64,000 nucleotides of DNA from Dolomedes plantarius (GCA_907164885.2 OU015490.1:92315799-92379798), one strand, 5' to 3'. Shown: positions 37,888 to 49,271, counted from the stretch's first letter. Made by a program: numbers and translations. Notes: generated by a model not told the origin, from the sequence alone.

Positions 37888-38262
37888 TATTGTATTTTTA
37901 ATTAATTGAATAAAACTAATTTTTAGTACAAACTTGTGCAGTAATTTCCCATGCTGCAGGTTAGTTTTAGAATATTTAAATACGGATTTATAAAATGCAC
38001 ATATTGAAAAATTGTATATCGTATTGCTGCTAACTTTCCCAAATCACAGAAAAGTTTCTGGACTTTGGAAAATGTGTTTGAATCTTGTGAATTTTTAGAA
38101 AATGATTAGTATATATATACTGTTTTAAGATAAGTAAAATCACAGAGTTGTTCCATTATCATTTGTTAAGAATTCCTTGGGTAAACCCAATTCATCAACT
38201 TGTTGATATGAAAAATGTTAGTTTTCTTGTAGTCGAAGAGCTGAGGTTTTTATACCTTTTTC

Positions 38263-38345
38263 TATAGGTCTCAGTTTATGTAGCTTTCTAACGTCAGAAG
38301 ATGGCCATAGATGTCCAAAACTAATCATATGGCCGTCAAAAAATT
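38263..38345 (+). repeat. ~83-bp direct repeat, left copy
   Basis: Shares TCAGAAGATGGCC-type and GATGTCCAAAACTAATC with 39157-39239 in the same orientation, 894 bp apart, at about 88% identity by eye. The intervening segment contains another repeat (38440-38989). Confidence 0.7.
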
Positions 38346-38439
38346 TTTTTTTCTTTTTCATGTCCTATTCAGTTCTTTATTTTTTTTATTGAAATTTAAA
38401 AAAAAAAAAACTGGTACCCGTCAAACCATGACGGCTAGA

Positions 38440-38989
38440 TAGTAAATAAATGTACTAATACTCAAATTATACCCAACACATTGCCGAATGTTGAAAATGA
38501 TAATAATGCGCAGAAACAAATTAATGTTTAAGCGGCCTCGTGCTTAGTGAGTATCTAAAGCCAGATTTAAAAATGTCACTGAGCGTGCGCAGAAGGCAAA
38601 TTTTTAATTGTAAATTATCGCTAATTAAGCAGCGCGAAATAAACAATTTCCATCAGGTTTAATCTTATATTTCACAAACATAATTATCATAAAAATAAAA
38701 ATGGCAGAGAGAGGTCTAGAGAGACTCCTCGCCATTGAAACATGTCACTGAGCATGCGCAGAAACAGTGAGTTTCTGAAGCCAGATTGAAACATGCCACT
38801 GAGCATGCACAGAAATCAAATTTTAATTGTAAATTATAGCTCATTCATAAAACATGCAGTTACAAAAACCAAATTTGACAAATCTACAGATTACAATCTT
38901 TCGTTTAAGACCAAAAAGAAGTAAATTGATGCAGTAGTTTTCTCTCACGGACTGCCCAAAAAGTCGGCTTAGCAACTTAAATATATAGA
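38440..38989 (-). mobile_element. possible Helitron with CACTGAGC-type internal repeats
   Basis: The right end AACTTAAATATATAGA followed by T38990 looks like an inverted Helitron 5' end (TCTATATATTTAAGTTGC on the - strand). Three copies of a segment with CACTGAGC(A/G)TGC(G/A)CAGAA lie at about 38578, 38746 and 38797, two followed by AATTTTTAATTGTAAATTAT-like sequence. The 3' CTRR end is not clear, so the left boundary is approximate. Confidence 0.4.
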
Positions 38990-39156
38990 TATTCTATTTC
39001 TATCTCTATCGCCTGATTCTTAAAATGAAAATACTCAGGAATTTACACCTTATATGCATAATAGAAAAATTCGTTTCCTTCATTCTTGCATGTCTCTTAT
39101 TTTGTACCATTAACTAATGCCAATTACATGGGATATTCTTTTATTATGTTTAGTTT

Positions 39157-39239
39157 CTGTAGGTCTCAGTTTGTTTAGCTTTCTGACAGCAGAAGATGGC
39201 CGTAGATGTCCAAAACTAATCGTATGGCCGTCAAGTCTT
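39157..39239 (+). repeat. ~83-bp direct repeat, right copy
   Basis: Partner of 38263-38345 (GGTCTCAGTTTGTTTAGC, GATGTCCAAAACTAATCG, TATGGCCGTCAA). Confidence 0.7.
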
Positions 39240-39636
39240 TTTGTTCATAAAAACATGAAATTACCATTTATTTGGAAAATGTAATCTGAATGATCTTTTC
39301 ATTCACTTTTATAGTTTCTAACATGCATGCCTCTGGAGGAATTTCATCATCACACTTTTAGTATTTTTTAAAAATGGTTGACAAATTTTGAGCATTGCCC
39401 CTATTTTCATTTTCTTATGTTGGCAGCTATATATTCTGACCATTCAAATTGGTTATGCCAAATTTCTTTGTCATAGCAGTATGGTCGATATTACTCCATT
39501 ACTTTCCCACAATGCACTATATGCATACAATATAAGCAGGAAAATCAATGGATCATCATGAATGTACAATGTTGAATGAATTCTATTTTTATTGAATATT
39601 TCTGTGAAAAAGTGTTTGTGGGGAAAATGATAAATA

Positions 39637-40369
39637 CAGTACAACCTCCCAAATTCGGAATTGTCCAGGACATGGTAATTTCAGATTTGGGAATTTTCCG
39701 GATTTGAGAGGTTTTTAGATAACACTGCAAAATTTTAGGAAAAAAATAAACACACTTAAAAAAACATGTAAAATGGTTTAATTATTAAATAAACCTGAAT
39801 ACAGAACATATAAGTACATTATAATTTAAACATTTCAATCAATAATGTCTGTTGTTTTAATTTCGGCTTATTAGAAATTATTTTTTCTCGAATCCTGTAT
39901 TCTGTCATAATTTCATGTTCTGACATAAAATTCAGCTGTTCTAAGCCTAATAATGTTTTATCTAAGGATTTTATCATGTCTTCCGTTGACATTCTTTCAT
40001 TTTCGGGGCATTCTGAATTACTTTCACGATTGCTGTCATAACCTTTGTTATTTACCACACTATCAATTTCAAAATCACTCAGAGAACTGACAATTGGCAC
40101 ATTTTCGTTGATGTCTAAAACTTCCTGTATATCTGATTTATCCAAGTTAATGTTGCCTTTATTTGCACATTCTATTAATTCTGCTATTTCAGCTCCTTTC
40201 CCAGACACTTGAAGCCTTCAAAATCGCTGCTGTCACTTCCTTGAAAGAAAAAGGGTTTTTTTTAACCGATCATTTTGGTAGCAACATCTATCGGTAAAAT
40301 GGAAAAGTAAATTGGCCATTTATTAAAACATTCCAGATTTGAGACGTCCGGATTTGGGAGGTTGTATTG
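39637..40369 (-). mobile_element. Tigger/pogo-type deletion derivative, copy 2
   Basis: Same family as 37125: TIRs CAGTACAACCTCCCAAATTC and inverse CAATACAACCTCCCAAATCC, TA at 39635-39636 and 40370-40371. 733 bp, same orientation, 1.75 kb downstream of copy 1. Confidence 0.9.
39819..40208 (-). pseudogene. C-terminal tail of Tigger-type transposase, copy 2
   Basis: 129-codon open frame aligned end to end with the frame at 37310-37702 (EIAELIECANKG, DIQEVLDINENVPIV, SLDKTLLGLEQLNF, KLKQQTLLIEMFKL). Differences are substitutions and whole-codon indels, so the frame stays open in both. The catalytic domain is absent. Confidence 0.65.
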
Positions 40370-40564
40370 TATTTTGAAAAGTTCTAGTTAAATATATATT
40401 TCAAAGTAATTTAGTGTCCATTTCAAAAGTTTTAAAATTGTGAAACACATTTCTTTCTTCCTTCCTTCCTGTAAGTTAGTTTTAACATAGGAACTTATTT
40501 ATGGTCAAATGAAAAAAAATTTCTGCTTGAGACTAAATGCAAATTTTTCTGTGATAGTCTGTTA

Positions 40565-41320
40565 CAGTGTTTCCAACCTTTTTTGAGTAGTGGCCCCCTT
40601 CAAAGTTTTCCATGCATCCTGTGTCCACCCCTTCTCTTCTTCCCCTGCTTATTTTCATAAGAAAGGCTTCTTAAGACATAGAGAAAAAGCAAAATTTATT
40701 TCCAACTAAATGTGTAATTTAAGAAAAAGGAAATTTGTAAGAAATGGAGAACATTAAGAAACATTCATCACTCAGTCAAAGATGCGTGAAAGCAAGAGCA
40801 AAATTTCCAGAAGTACTTACCGTACTGATTTAGAATTAAATAACAATAAAAATAGAAAAACTCTTACCCATATAAAATTGCTTTATTCTGTTGGAGAGCT
40901 ACAATAGTAGCCAAAAGTGACAGTGCATACTAATGAAAGACAAACTGTCATTTAGAATTTGTGTACTCTATGCTTAAGTAACTGTGATTTTCATTTACTG
41001 CCCAATAAGTCTGCTACGTGGCGACCGTCAACAGTTTGATCAAGGTGCATAAGCACTAGCTTGGGTCGCTGTAATTTATGAATACTTACTGCTCAATAAG
41101 GGAGGTAGATTTCTAACAAACTGAACTTGCACTTTGAATGAGACTTTTTCCTTTAAACAAACACCACTGCCCTACAGTTTCATGGTAAATAAATATTGAC
41201 AAATAATTTTTGATGAAATTTGTCCAAAAGTTATTTTAATTGAATAAAACCATGGTGACTCCCCTAGAAAAAACTTCATAACCCCCAAGGGAGTTATGAT
41301 CCACTGGTTGAGAATCCCTG
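40565..41320. mobile_element. hAT-type non-autonomous element
   Basis: Ends CAGTGTTTCCAACCTTTTTT and inverse CAGGGATTCTCAACCAGTGG. Flanks GTCTGTTA (40557-40564) and GTCTATAA (41321-41328) agree at 6 of 8 bases. 756 bp, no transposase. Confidence 0.8.
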
Positions 41321-41328
41321 GTCTATAA

Positions 41329-44300
41329 GGTAGAAACAAATTCAACCAAATTAAGTAACAAAGAGGAAAATTCATAAAATTCTTAGAATTTATAAATAAA
41401 ACAACATGGCTTGAGAATTTAAAGATCCTACTTCACTGATTATAATTTACTGAGATGCGATTACATTCTACCGTATCTTTTATTTAAAATTTTTTTATAA
41501 TTATGATTTATTGCAAAGATAGTGTAATGCATATATGCATGCATGCATACATATATGCATGCATGTGTGTGTTAAAAGATATATGTAAAATTCATTGAAT
41601 TATATATTTTGATTAAGTTGAGAGTTTGTTATACACGACTTGCTGTGTTTAATTCTTGGTAGGTAGTAGCTCTATGAAGGCATCTTCTTTCAGGTTAAAC
41701 TTCCAATCATTGCATGGGATGAATTTATATGAAAAATTTACAATTTGAAATACAAAGTTAATTAAGTGAATTTCCATCATAATATTTATAATCACATATT
41801 TTTTACTTTCTAAAGATGGCAAAAATACTTTTCTGCCCACAGTTACAAACTTCTGTATTGTTGACTGTTATTATATCTATGACTTTAGATAGGACTTACT
41901 TAAATTAAATTTTTAATAAAGAATTGATACAATAAGTGTGTTTGTTTTCAAGATTTCTGTGTTAATGAATTAAATTATACTTCTTTTCAATTTTTAATGA
42001 TTGAAAATTTTTAAAATTTAATTTAATTTTTTATTTGTATGTAGTGTTGTTGAGTTTTCTATCTTGTTATGGGTTTGTATAAGTTCTGACTGACCATAAA
42101 GAATTGGAAAAATTCAGGAGATGAAAAATAATTCTATTCTAAAAAATGTTCGTAAATTATAATTTTTCACATGAAACAGTTTTAGAAACACTGGTGTCTT
42201 ATCAATTTTCAATCCTTGTAATCCTCTTACTTCTGTAGATGGTAGAAGCCATCTAGAAATGGCAACAATGATTATATATGAAATGCACAATGTAATTTTA
42301 TACAGAACAGCACAGTATTTGGTGCTGAATTTCATATTAACACTCTGAGCTTACTATTATAATATTTATGAATTTTCCACTGTAATCAGTTTAGTCAGGT
42401 AATATGAGTGCTTTCTAGTATCGTAAAGGTTTCAGGATTTGACTTTTTTTTTTAATTATTAAAGCTGAAAAAAAGTGTTTTCAGTATATGAATAAAACGG
42501 CCTCTAAAATATGTACTTCATACATTTATAATCTGGTTGTATTGAATAAGTGCTTGTAAAAGATTTGGTTTTGGAGTAACATTGTTTCTTTGAAAAATCT
42601 TTACATATTTATGCTATGATTTAATTGTAAACAAAATTTGTTTCATTGTTTGCTAATTTTTTAAATAAATTGCACAATTGATTTGGTATTAGGTTTAATT
42701 TGTGCTAGATAGTTAACATTTTACCTGATTACATTTGATTAACTTTTTAATATTTCATTTAATATTTAATTTTAATTTTTATATAGAAAGGCTAAAAGCA
42801 TTCTTTTGCCTCTTGAATTGCTGTATGTACTGGAAAATTTCTTCACGTGAAAAATGGCTCATTTGTTTATTTAAGTTAATAATGATAAAATGACTTATTT
42901 GGAACTTTCCAGTGTAAGTTTTTTAATTATAAGTTGAATCTTTATTTACTAAGTATCATAATTTCACTGTGAAATTTCAGTGTAATAAAAATTCTTCAAA
43001 TGGAAGATAAGTGATGTTAAAAAAACTTAATTTTATAAAAGGAAAAACCTTGAAAAATTTAGAACTACAATTTTTAATAAAATGAAACGTTAGTCTTCAA
43101 ATTAATTCTGAAAAGAAAATGAAGAAGCAGACAAAATTGATAAAATAAGAAATGTTAATAAGTTTGAAATAATAATTTTAAATTATAATAATTTTAAATG
43201 TTATGTCTAAAGTGTCACTCAAGATCAAGGTCATGTAGAAAGTTTTATTTAAAAAAAGATTTGTTGTATGGAGGTTATATTATGCAATAGAAATTTTATT
43301 ATTATATTTGATGGTTTTGTGATTAAAAACTTAAACAAAACATTTTTTCCCCCGTAACTTATGCAATTAAATTACACTAAAGCTCAGGATTTTTAAATAA
43401 TAGCTTTAAACTCTTTTGGAGTTAATTTCAAGTACATGCAGCAGTTCTTTAATTTCAATCTTTAAATTGTTTTAATTTTAGATTTTTTATTTGCCATGTA
43501 TCAGATTTTTATCAATTATTTATTTGTACAGTTTTATACATTTTTCAGTTGAGCCATTTGATGATGTGTACATGTAAATAGAGCTATCATATGATGCATT
43601 CCAGGGTCATTGTCATCAACTGTTGTAGATAGTTTGTAATAAACACTTTACTGAGCACTGCTTGAGAGCTGGGTCAAATAACTGTATTTATTGGTGATCA
43701 TGTTATGAAATGACACATGCAAAAAGTGTTCTGGCTGTAGTATTCTGTCCTTCTAATGTACATTATAATCATTCATGTTAGCTTTATAATGAAATGGTCA
43801 ACATTTTTGATAACATTTCCTGCAAAAACGCACAGTCCAAGAAATTATCTTCCATTTAAAATATTAATTCTTGAAATATAGTCACCTAAAAATAAAATTT
43901 TATTGAAGCTCTCTATCTCTAAATGTATATGCGTTGTGATACATATTTTTTCAATATTTTTAAAACAAATTTTAAGAATATTCATTCGATTTTTGGTGTA
44001 TAATATGTACCTGCAAAATTGACATGTTTGAAATGTATTCTGAACTGAGAGTAAAGTTTAATTGTTAAGCCATTTTAGGTGAAATAAATCTCGAAAATAA
44101 TTGATGACTCTCAGATTTATAGAGAGGACATCTGCTGCAAACGTCACACAAATTTTACATCATAAGATTAGGAGAGGAATACTCCTGCCAGTTACATTTT
44201 TATGAGTGTTTGTAATCATCCACCAATTCAACATCATTTCTGATATTCTAGATAGTATAATGACGCATGCATGGTTACATACAGGCAGGTTTGTTTAATG

Positions 44301-45732
44301 TAATTTTGAATGTTTGGGTGAACCCTGATACATTTTATCACTCTAGAATACATTTAAATAATTATCATGAATCAATATATTCTTCAGTAATGCATGAAAG
44401 ATGGTTTGTACAAGAGTGTCAACTCTATTCATAGGTCATAGCTTAAGTTTAGTAGCAACTAAACTATAGGTATTCTAACTAAATGTCTGAAAAGGTTATG
44501 AATGCTATGTTAACTTTATGAGGATTATTTGATTTTGCTTTTGAGCAGTTTCATAATTTACCCTAAGTATTTAGTAGGATTAAAATTTTACAAACTTCTT
44601 TACATATTTTCTTAGCAATGAATAGTGAAATTCATCAATGAACTTCAATCTCATTTTCAATTATAAGTAGAGTAAAATTTGCTGTTATACTTTTAAACTT
44701 AATCTTTTAACATTTTTTAAGTTATATTCTAGAAATTTAAATATGTAATTCACGTATCTTAACTAAAGACAGAAAATATATTCTGTGGATTTTTAATGAT
44801 TTTTTCTCTATGCTGGTACTTTTTGAAATCTGTTCTATGATCTATGAATTTTTAAACCCAGTTGTAAAAGTAGTAAAATTGTACAGACCTGAATTTTTAT
44901 GTACGCAAGATAAACTTTATTTTAAATTTAGACAAAATTTGTACTATAAATCAACTTTTTCTGTTGATATTAGAAATTTTTTGATATTTTCTAAATGTAT
45001 TAAGTATATATAAATTTTCTATATGTGTATAGTTTTTAGGAAGTAAATATTTTTGGAAACTAACTGTGCAAATTAGCAATGTAAAATTATGCAGTTTTGA
45101 AAATATTTGTTAAACGAATAGGTTTATACATCATAAATTGTGCTGCATACAATTTCTCTTAAGAATAAAAATTTGAAAAATCATGCATTTAAAATGTAAA
45201 TAATTTCATGTATGAATTCAATGTGTTTCAATTAAGTTCTGTATATACATCAACATATATATTTAGCATACATTTTATTGATTTCTACTTTAACTCATTT
45301 GAGATAATATGCTTTGAACTTGATCTGAAAAATGATATACATGCCTGAATTTGGGATATGCTACTTTGTTTTCCTTACATGATGTTAGCATAGAAGCATA
45401 TAAATACATTCATAATTTGTAATGTTTATAGAAATAGATATTTTGCGAGAGACTCTTGTTCATTTTTCTCATCTTGTCCTGTATGCATGACACAGCAAAC
45501 AAGCAATGCATCAAAGAATGCAACAATCTTGCATCGCATAGCAAAAACAAATTCTGTAGAATTTGCAAGTTAGTGTAATTTATAATGTTATTACTGTCAA
45601 GTATGACATGCCCGTGCTACTTCATTTTAATTCAAATGTGCTATGAATTTTCTGTACACTTATAACAAAGTATATTAAATAAAAATGTCATTTACAAAAA
45701 TGTGTGCATTTCTTCGATTGTTCCGTTTATAC
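41329..45732. other. noncoding AT-rich stretch
   Basis: No gene or transposon ends recognised on either strand, apart from a simple ATGC-rich repeat near 41521. AATAAA-type words near 43637 and 45680 are possible polyadenylation signals. Confidence 0.5.
41521..41572. repeat. ATGC-rich simple repeat
   Basis: Alternating ATATGCATGCATGCATAC words ending in GTGTGTG. Confidence 0.75.
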
Positions 45733-46080
45733 CAAGATAGCCTAGTGGTAGCGCGTTGGGCTTTCAACTGTGAATGCTCTGTTCAAATCCCGATGAACAC
45801 CATTCAATATCTTAGAGGCACATTAAATACGTAGACTGGAGAGGCCTTCCACAAGGGCAGTGGGTGGGGGAAAATGCGAACCGTCCAGATGTTGCCGCCG
45901 GGGTTGCTCGATCAAAATTGCGGTAACACCAAAGGAGCAATGTGTGGCTGACCTGTATGGTGCTCCTGTATAAAAAGTAGTCAACAGTTTTCGCGGTAGA
46001 CAGTGCTAATGTCTCAGGATAAGTGTCTCCGGTTCAGTCAGAAAGAAAAGGTACTTCAGTTTGCTCTCTTACGTTATTTG
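45733..46080 (+). mobile_element. tRNA-derived SINE
   Basis: The head has A box TAGCCTAGTGGTAGCGCG and B box TGTTCAAATCCCG about 35 nt apart with anticodon-stem-like GGGCTTTCAACTGTGAATGC between them. A GC-rich body (about 45830-45950) follows, then AAAGAAAAGG near 46044. No mature acceptor stem can be built, so it is not a working tRNA gene. It ends just before the Helitron cluster. Confidence 0.75.
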
Positions 46081-46263
46081 CAGTTGATTTATATAAAATT
46101 AGCGGCCCGTCCCGACTTTGTCCGGGTTGAACAAAATATTATACCAATAAATTTCCAGTTGATAGCCAATAAATTGTAAATCTTTTTTTACCTTAATAAT
46201 AACCTAAATAATACCTTAAATTAATTTTATGTTAGTTAATAATTAAAATAAATTTTTTAAAAG

Positions 46264-46350
46264 AAAAAGGCGTGCCGGAGAACGGCTAGGTTCGAACCGC
46301 TAGCGTCAGAACAGAAGCCCACCGCGATAGCACCACGCTAAGGATCGTTG
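46264..46350 (-). other. tRNA-like A box/B box segment inside Helitron
   Basis: On the - strand: CTTAGCGTGGTGCTATCGCG (A-box/D-arm-like), GGGCTTCTGTTCTGACGC (anticodon-arm-like), then GCGGTTCGAACCTAGC (B-box/T-arm-like). Flanking GTGCCG and CGGCAC could pair. A full cloverleaf is not convincing; best read as a captured tRNA or SINE head. Confidence 0.5.
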
Positions 46351-46566
46351 AAGACTTCGGCACAAAAAGCGGTAGAGGACAGTAGCGGTAACAATGGAGA
46401 TTGTTAGGATTAAGCCCCTAACTTTATTTCTACTGATCAGATATACATAATATATAGCCTATGTCCATCTGGATTACTGTACCTTTCAAACAGTGAAAGA
46501 ATTTTTCAAATAGGTACAGTGGTTCTGAAGATTACCCTCCACGTACAAAATCGCTCTCTCTTTATA

Positions 46567-48759
46567 TCTATATCTATAAAGGAAGAAGTCCTGACTTATA
46601 TATATATATATACATACACGTATCAACGCCCAGCAAAAACTATTGGAGATACAGATATCAAATTTTAGGAGCTTATTACTTTTGTGCTGAAGGCGTCATT
46701 TAAGAAGCGATTTTTTAAAATTCGCCCCCCAAGGGGGGGGGGGCAAAACGTGTTTTTTACATATTCCTTCATATCTCAAAGAAGGATATTGATATTCATA
46801 ACATTCTTGCTTTAAAATGTAAGTAACATGAATACCTAAAAACCGATTTCAGGATTTTTCAAAATTAGGCCCCCAAGGGGGGGAGGGGGGGAAACGTGTT
46901 TTTATGTGTTTTATCACATTTTCCTTCATATCTCGAAGAAGAAAACAGATATCCATAAGATTCTTGCTTTAAAATATAAGGAACATAAATACCTAAAAAC
47001 CAATTTCAGGATTTTTTGAAATTCGGCCCCCATGGGGGGGGAGGGGGGCAAAACGTATTTTCCCATATTCCCTCATATCTCAAAGAAGGAAATTGATATC
47101 CAAAAGATTCTTGCTTCAAAATGTAAGGAACTTGATTACCTAAAATCAGTTTCAGGATTTTTTTCAAAATTCGGCCCCAAGGGGGGGAGGGGGGCTAAAC
47201 GTGATTTTACGTGTTTTTCATATGAAACGGATATCCATAAGATTCTTACCTTAAAATTAAAGGAAGCCGAATACCTAAAAATCAGTTCCAGGATTTTTCA
47301 AATTTCGGCCCCCCCACAAGGAGGGAGGGGGGGGGCAAAACGTGTTTTCCTTCATATCTCAAAGAAGGAAATTGATATGTTAAAGATTCTTGCTTTAAAA
47401 TGTATAGAACATGAATAAAATGAAGAAAATTGATATCCATAAGATTCTTGCTTTAAAATGTAAGAAACATGAATACCTAAAAACCAATTTCAGGATTTTT
47501 CAAAATTCGTCTCCCAAGGGGGAGAGGGGGGGGGGCTAAACGTGTTCTTACGTGTTTTATCTATATATATAAAGGAATCAACACCAAGCAAAAACTATTG
47601 GAGATACAGATATCAAATTTTAAGAGCTTATTACTTTTGTGCTGAAGGCGTCATTTAAGAAGCGATTTTTCAAAAATCGCCCCCCAAAGGGGGGAGGGGG
47701 CAAAACGTGTTTTTTACATATTCTTTCGTGTCTCAAAGAAGGAAATTGATGCCCATAAGATTCTTACTTTAAAATGTAAGGAACACGAATACCTTAAATC
47801 CAATTTCAGGATTTTTTTAAAATTTGGCCCCAGGGGACGGGGAGGGGGGCTTAACGTGTTTTTCACGTATTCCTCCATATCTCAAAGAAAGAAACAGATA
47901 TCCATAAGATTCTTGCTTTAAAATATAAGGAACACGAATACATTAAAACCAATTTCAGGATTTTCAAAATTCGGCCCCATGGGGGGGGGGGGCAAAACGT
48001 ATTTTTTACATATTACCTCATATCTCAAAGAAAGAAACAGATATCCATAAGATTCTTGCTTTAAAATGTAAGGAATATGAATACCTAAAAACCAATTTAA
48101 GGATTTTTCAAAATTCGGCCCCCAAGGGGGTTAGGGGGGCTAAACGTGTTTTTTACATATTCCGTCATATCTCAAAGAAGGAAACAGATATCCATAAGAT
48201 TCTTGATTTAAAATGTAAGAAACACGATCAATGTCACGATTTTTCGACATTCGCTTTAGATTTTGAAAAAATTGCTAGAAACAATCCAATAATTTATATT
48301 TCCTATATATATCACCATTTTGAACACCAAATTGGTGGTAGGAGAAAAGAGAGAGATCAACCTCAATTAAATGAAGTGTGGAAAGGTGTGTGTGTTTGTG
48401 AATTGTATATATTTCGGTTGTTAGTACGTATACATCTAGAGCTCAGGTTAACTCCATTCATTTTTATTATCCTGGGCAACGTCAAGTAATTCTTTGTTTA
48501 TGAAACCGGCGATTTTCACAAGGGTTTACGGGGAAGCCCTCAAACTCCTCGAAGGGCCGGGATCCAGTGGGTTATCAAAATTGAAAGAAACATTTTAATG
48601 CTGACATTAGCATGGGGGGGGGGGGGAGTTATTATAATATGCTGATGGGATGATGACCAGTGGAGAGGGATATAGATTGCCATAAAATACAAATATACAT
48701 ATCATACAAGTAAGCTTTATTAAGGGTTCACCCGTGCAACGCCGGGTATATAAAGCTAG
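46567..48759 (+). mobile_element. Helitron family 3 with internal minisatellite, nested in family 2 copy
   Basis: 5'-TCTATATCTATAAAGG at 46567 directly after A46566; 3' hairpin CACCCGTGCAACGCCGGGT then ATATAAAG and CTAG ending 48759, followed by T48760. A second 5' end (TCTATATATATAAAGG) occurs at 47560, so it is a partial head-to-tail dimer: 46567-47559 lacks a 3' end, 47560-48759 is complete. Both share CAAAAACTATTGGAGATACA and GCTGAAGGCGTCATTTAAG. No coding capacity. Confidence 0.85.
46720..48240 (+). repeat. ~145-bp minisatellite, about ten units in two blocks
   Basis: Each unit has CATATCTCAAAGAAGGAAA, GATATCCATAAGATTCTTGC, TTTAAAATGTAAGGAACA, ACCAATTTCAGGATTTTTC and a GGCCCCCAAGGGGGG run. 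G runs near 46730, 46875, 47033, 47178, 47325, 47517 (block 1) and 47690, 47830, 47979, 48123 (block 2). The blocks are split by the second Helitron 5' end. The open frame across block 1 is not a gene. Confidence 0.93.
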
Positions 48760-48770
48760 TATAAGTATAG

Positions 48771-49020
48771 ATAGCACCACGCTAAGGATCGTTGAAGACT
48801 TCGGCACAAAAAGCGGTAGAGGACAGTAGCGGTAACAATGGAGATTGTTAGGATTAAGCCCCTAACTTTATTTCTACTGATCAGATATACATAATATATA
48901 GCCTATGTCCATCTGGATTACTGTACCTTTCAAACAGGAAAGAATTTTTCAAATAGGTACAGTGGTTCTGAAGTTTACCCTCCACGTACAAAATCGCTCT
49001 CTCTTTATATATAAGTATAG
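48771..49020 (-). repeat. tandem 250-bp copy of family 2 Helitron 5' end, unit 1
   Basis: Starts ATAGCACCACGCTAAGGATC and ends CTCTCTCTTTATATATAAGT plus ATAG. Nearly identical to 46325-46566 plus 48760-48770. Only the 5'-terminal 250 bp of the element is repeated. Confidence 0.9.
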
Positions 49021-49271
49021 ATAGCACCACGCTAAGGATCGTTGAAGACTTCGGCACAAAAAGCGGTAGAGGACAATAGCGGTAACAATGGAGATTGTTA
49101 GCATTAAGCCCCTAACTTTATTTCTACTGATTAGATATACATAATATATAGCCTATGTCCATCTGGATTACTGTACCTTTTAAACAGTGAAAGAATTTTT
49201 CAAATAGGTACAGTGGTTCTGAAGATTACCCTCCACGTACAAAATCGCTCTCTCTTTATATATAAGTATAG
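49021..49271 (-). repeat. tandem 250-bp copy of family 2 Helitron 5' end, unit 2
   Basis: Head-to-tail with the unit at 48771, about 97% alike. The family 1 Helitron at 49273 follows after one base. Confidence 0.9.

Larger units (their letters stand above)
21796..45732. other. CELF 3' UTR and intergenic sequence, no coding exon seen
   Basis: About 24 kb after the CELF stop codon without a convincing coding exon on either strand. AT-rich, with many TGTAAATA/TGTATATA words and AATAAA sites (for example near 29394, 43637 and 45680). How far the CELF mRNA extends cannot be told from sequence alone. Elements inside are listed separately; 23.1-31.6 kb and 41.3-45.7 kb are nearly free of recognisable transposons. 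Confidence 0.5.
46099..48770 (-). mobile_element. non-autonomous Helitron, family 2, interrupted by another Helitron
   Basis: The left end TTAGCGGCCCGTCCCGACTT is an inverted Helitron 3' end: on the - strand a CCCGGACAAAGTCGGG hairpin is followed 8 nt later by CTAA. The 5' part runs through a tRNA-like stretch, GGTACAGTGGTTCTGAAG and CGCTCTCTCTTTATA at 46566, is interrupted by the family 3 Helitron, and resumes TATAAGTATAG at 48760-48770. Removing the insert restores the junction seen intact at 49007-49020. Confidence 0.85.

Noticed and set aside
45733..45810. candidate functional tRNA gene
   Set aside because: A and B boxes are present but no proper acceptor stem, and it continues into a SINE body.
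47032..47418. 128-codon + strand frame
   Set aside because: Runs through minisatellite units of a Helitron; the repeated peptide is a by-product of a unit length near a multiple of three.
46720..48240. candidate CRISPR array
   Set aside because: Units are contiguous 145-bp tandem repeats without unique spacers, in a eukaryotic transposon.
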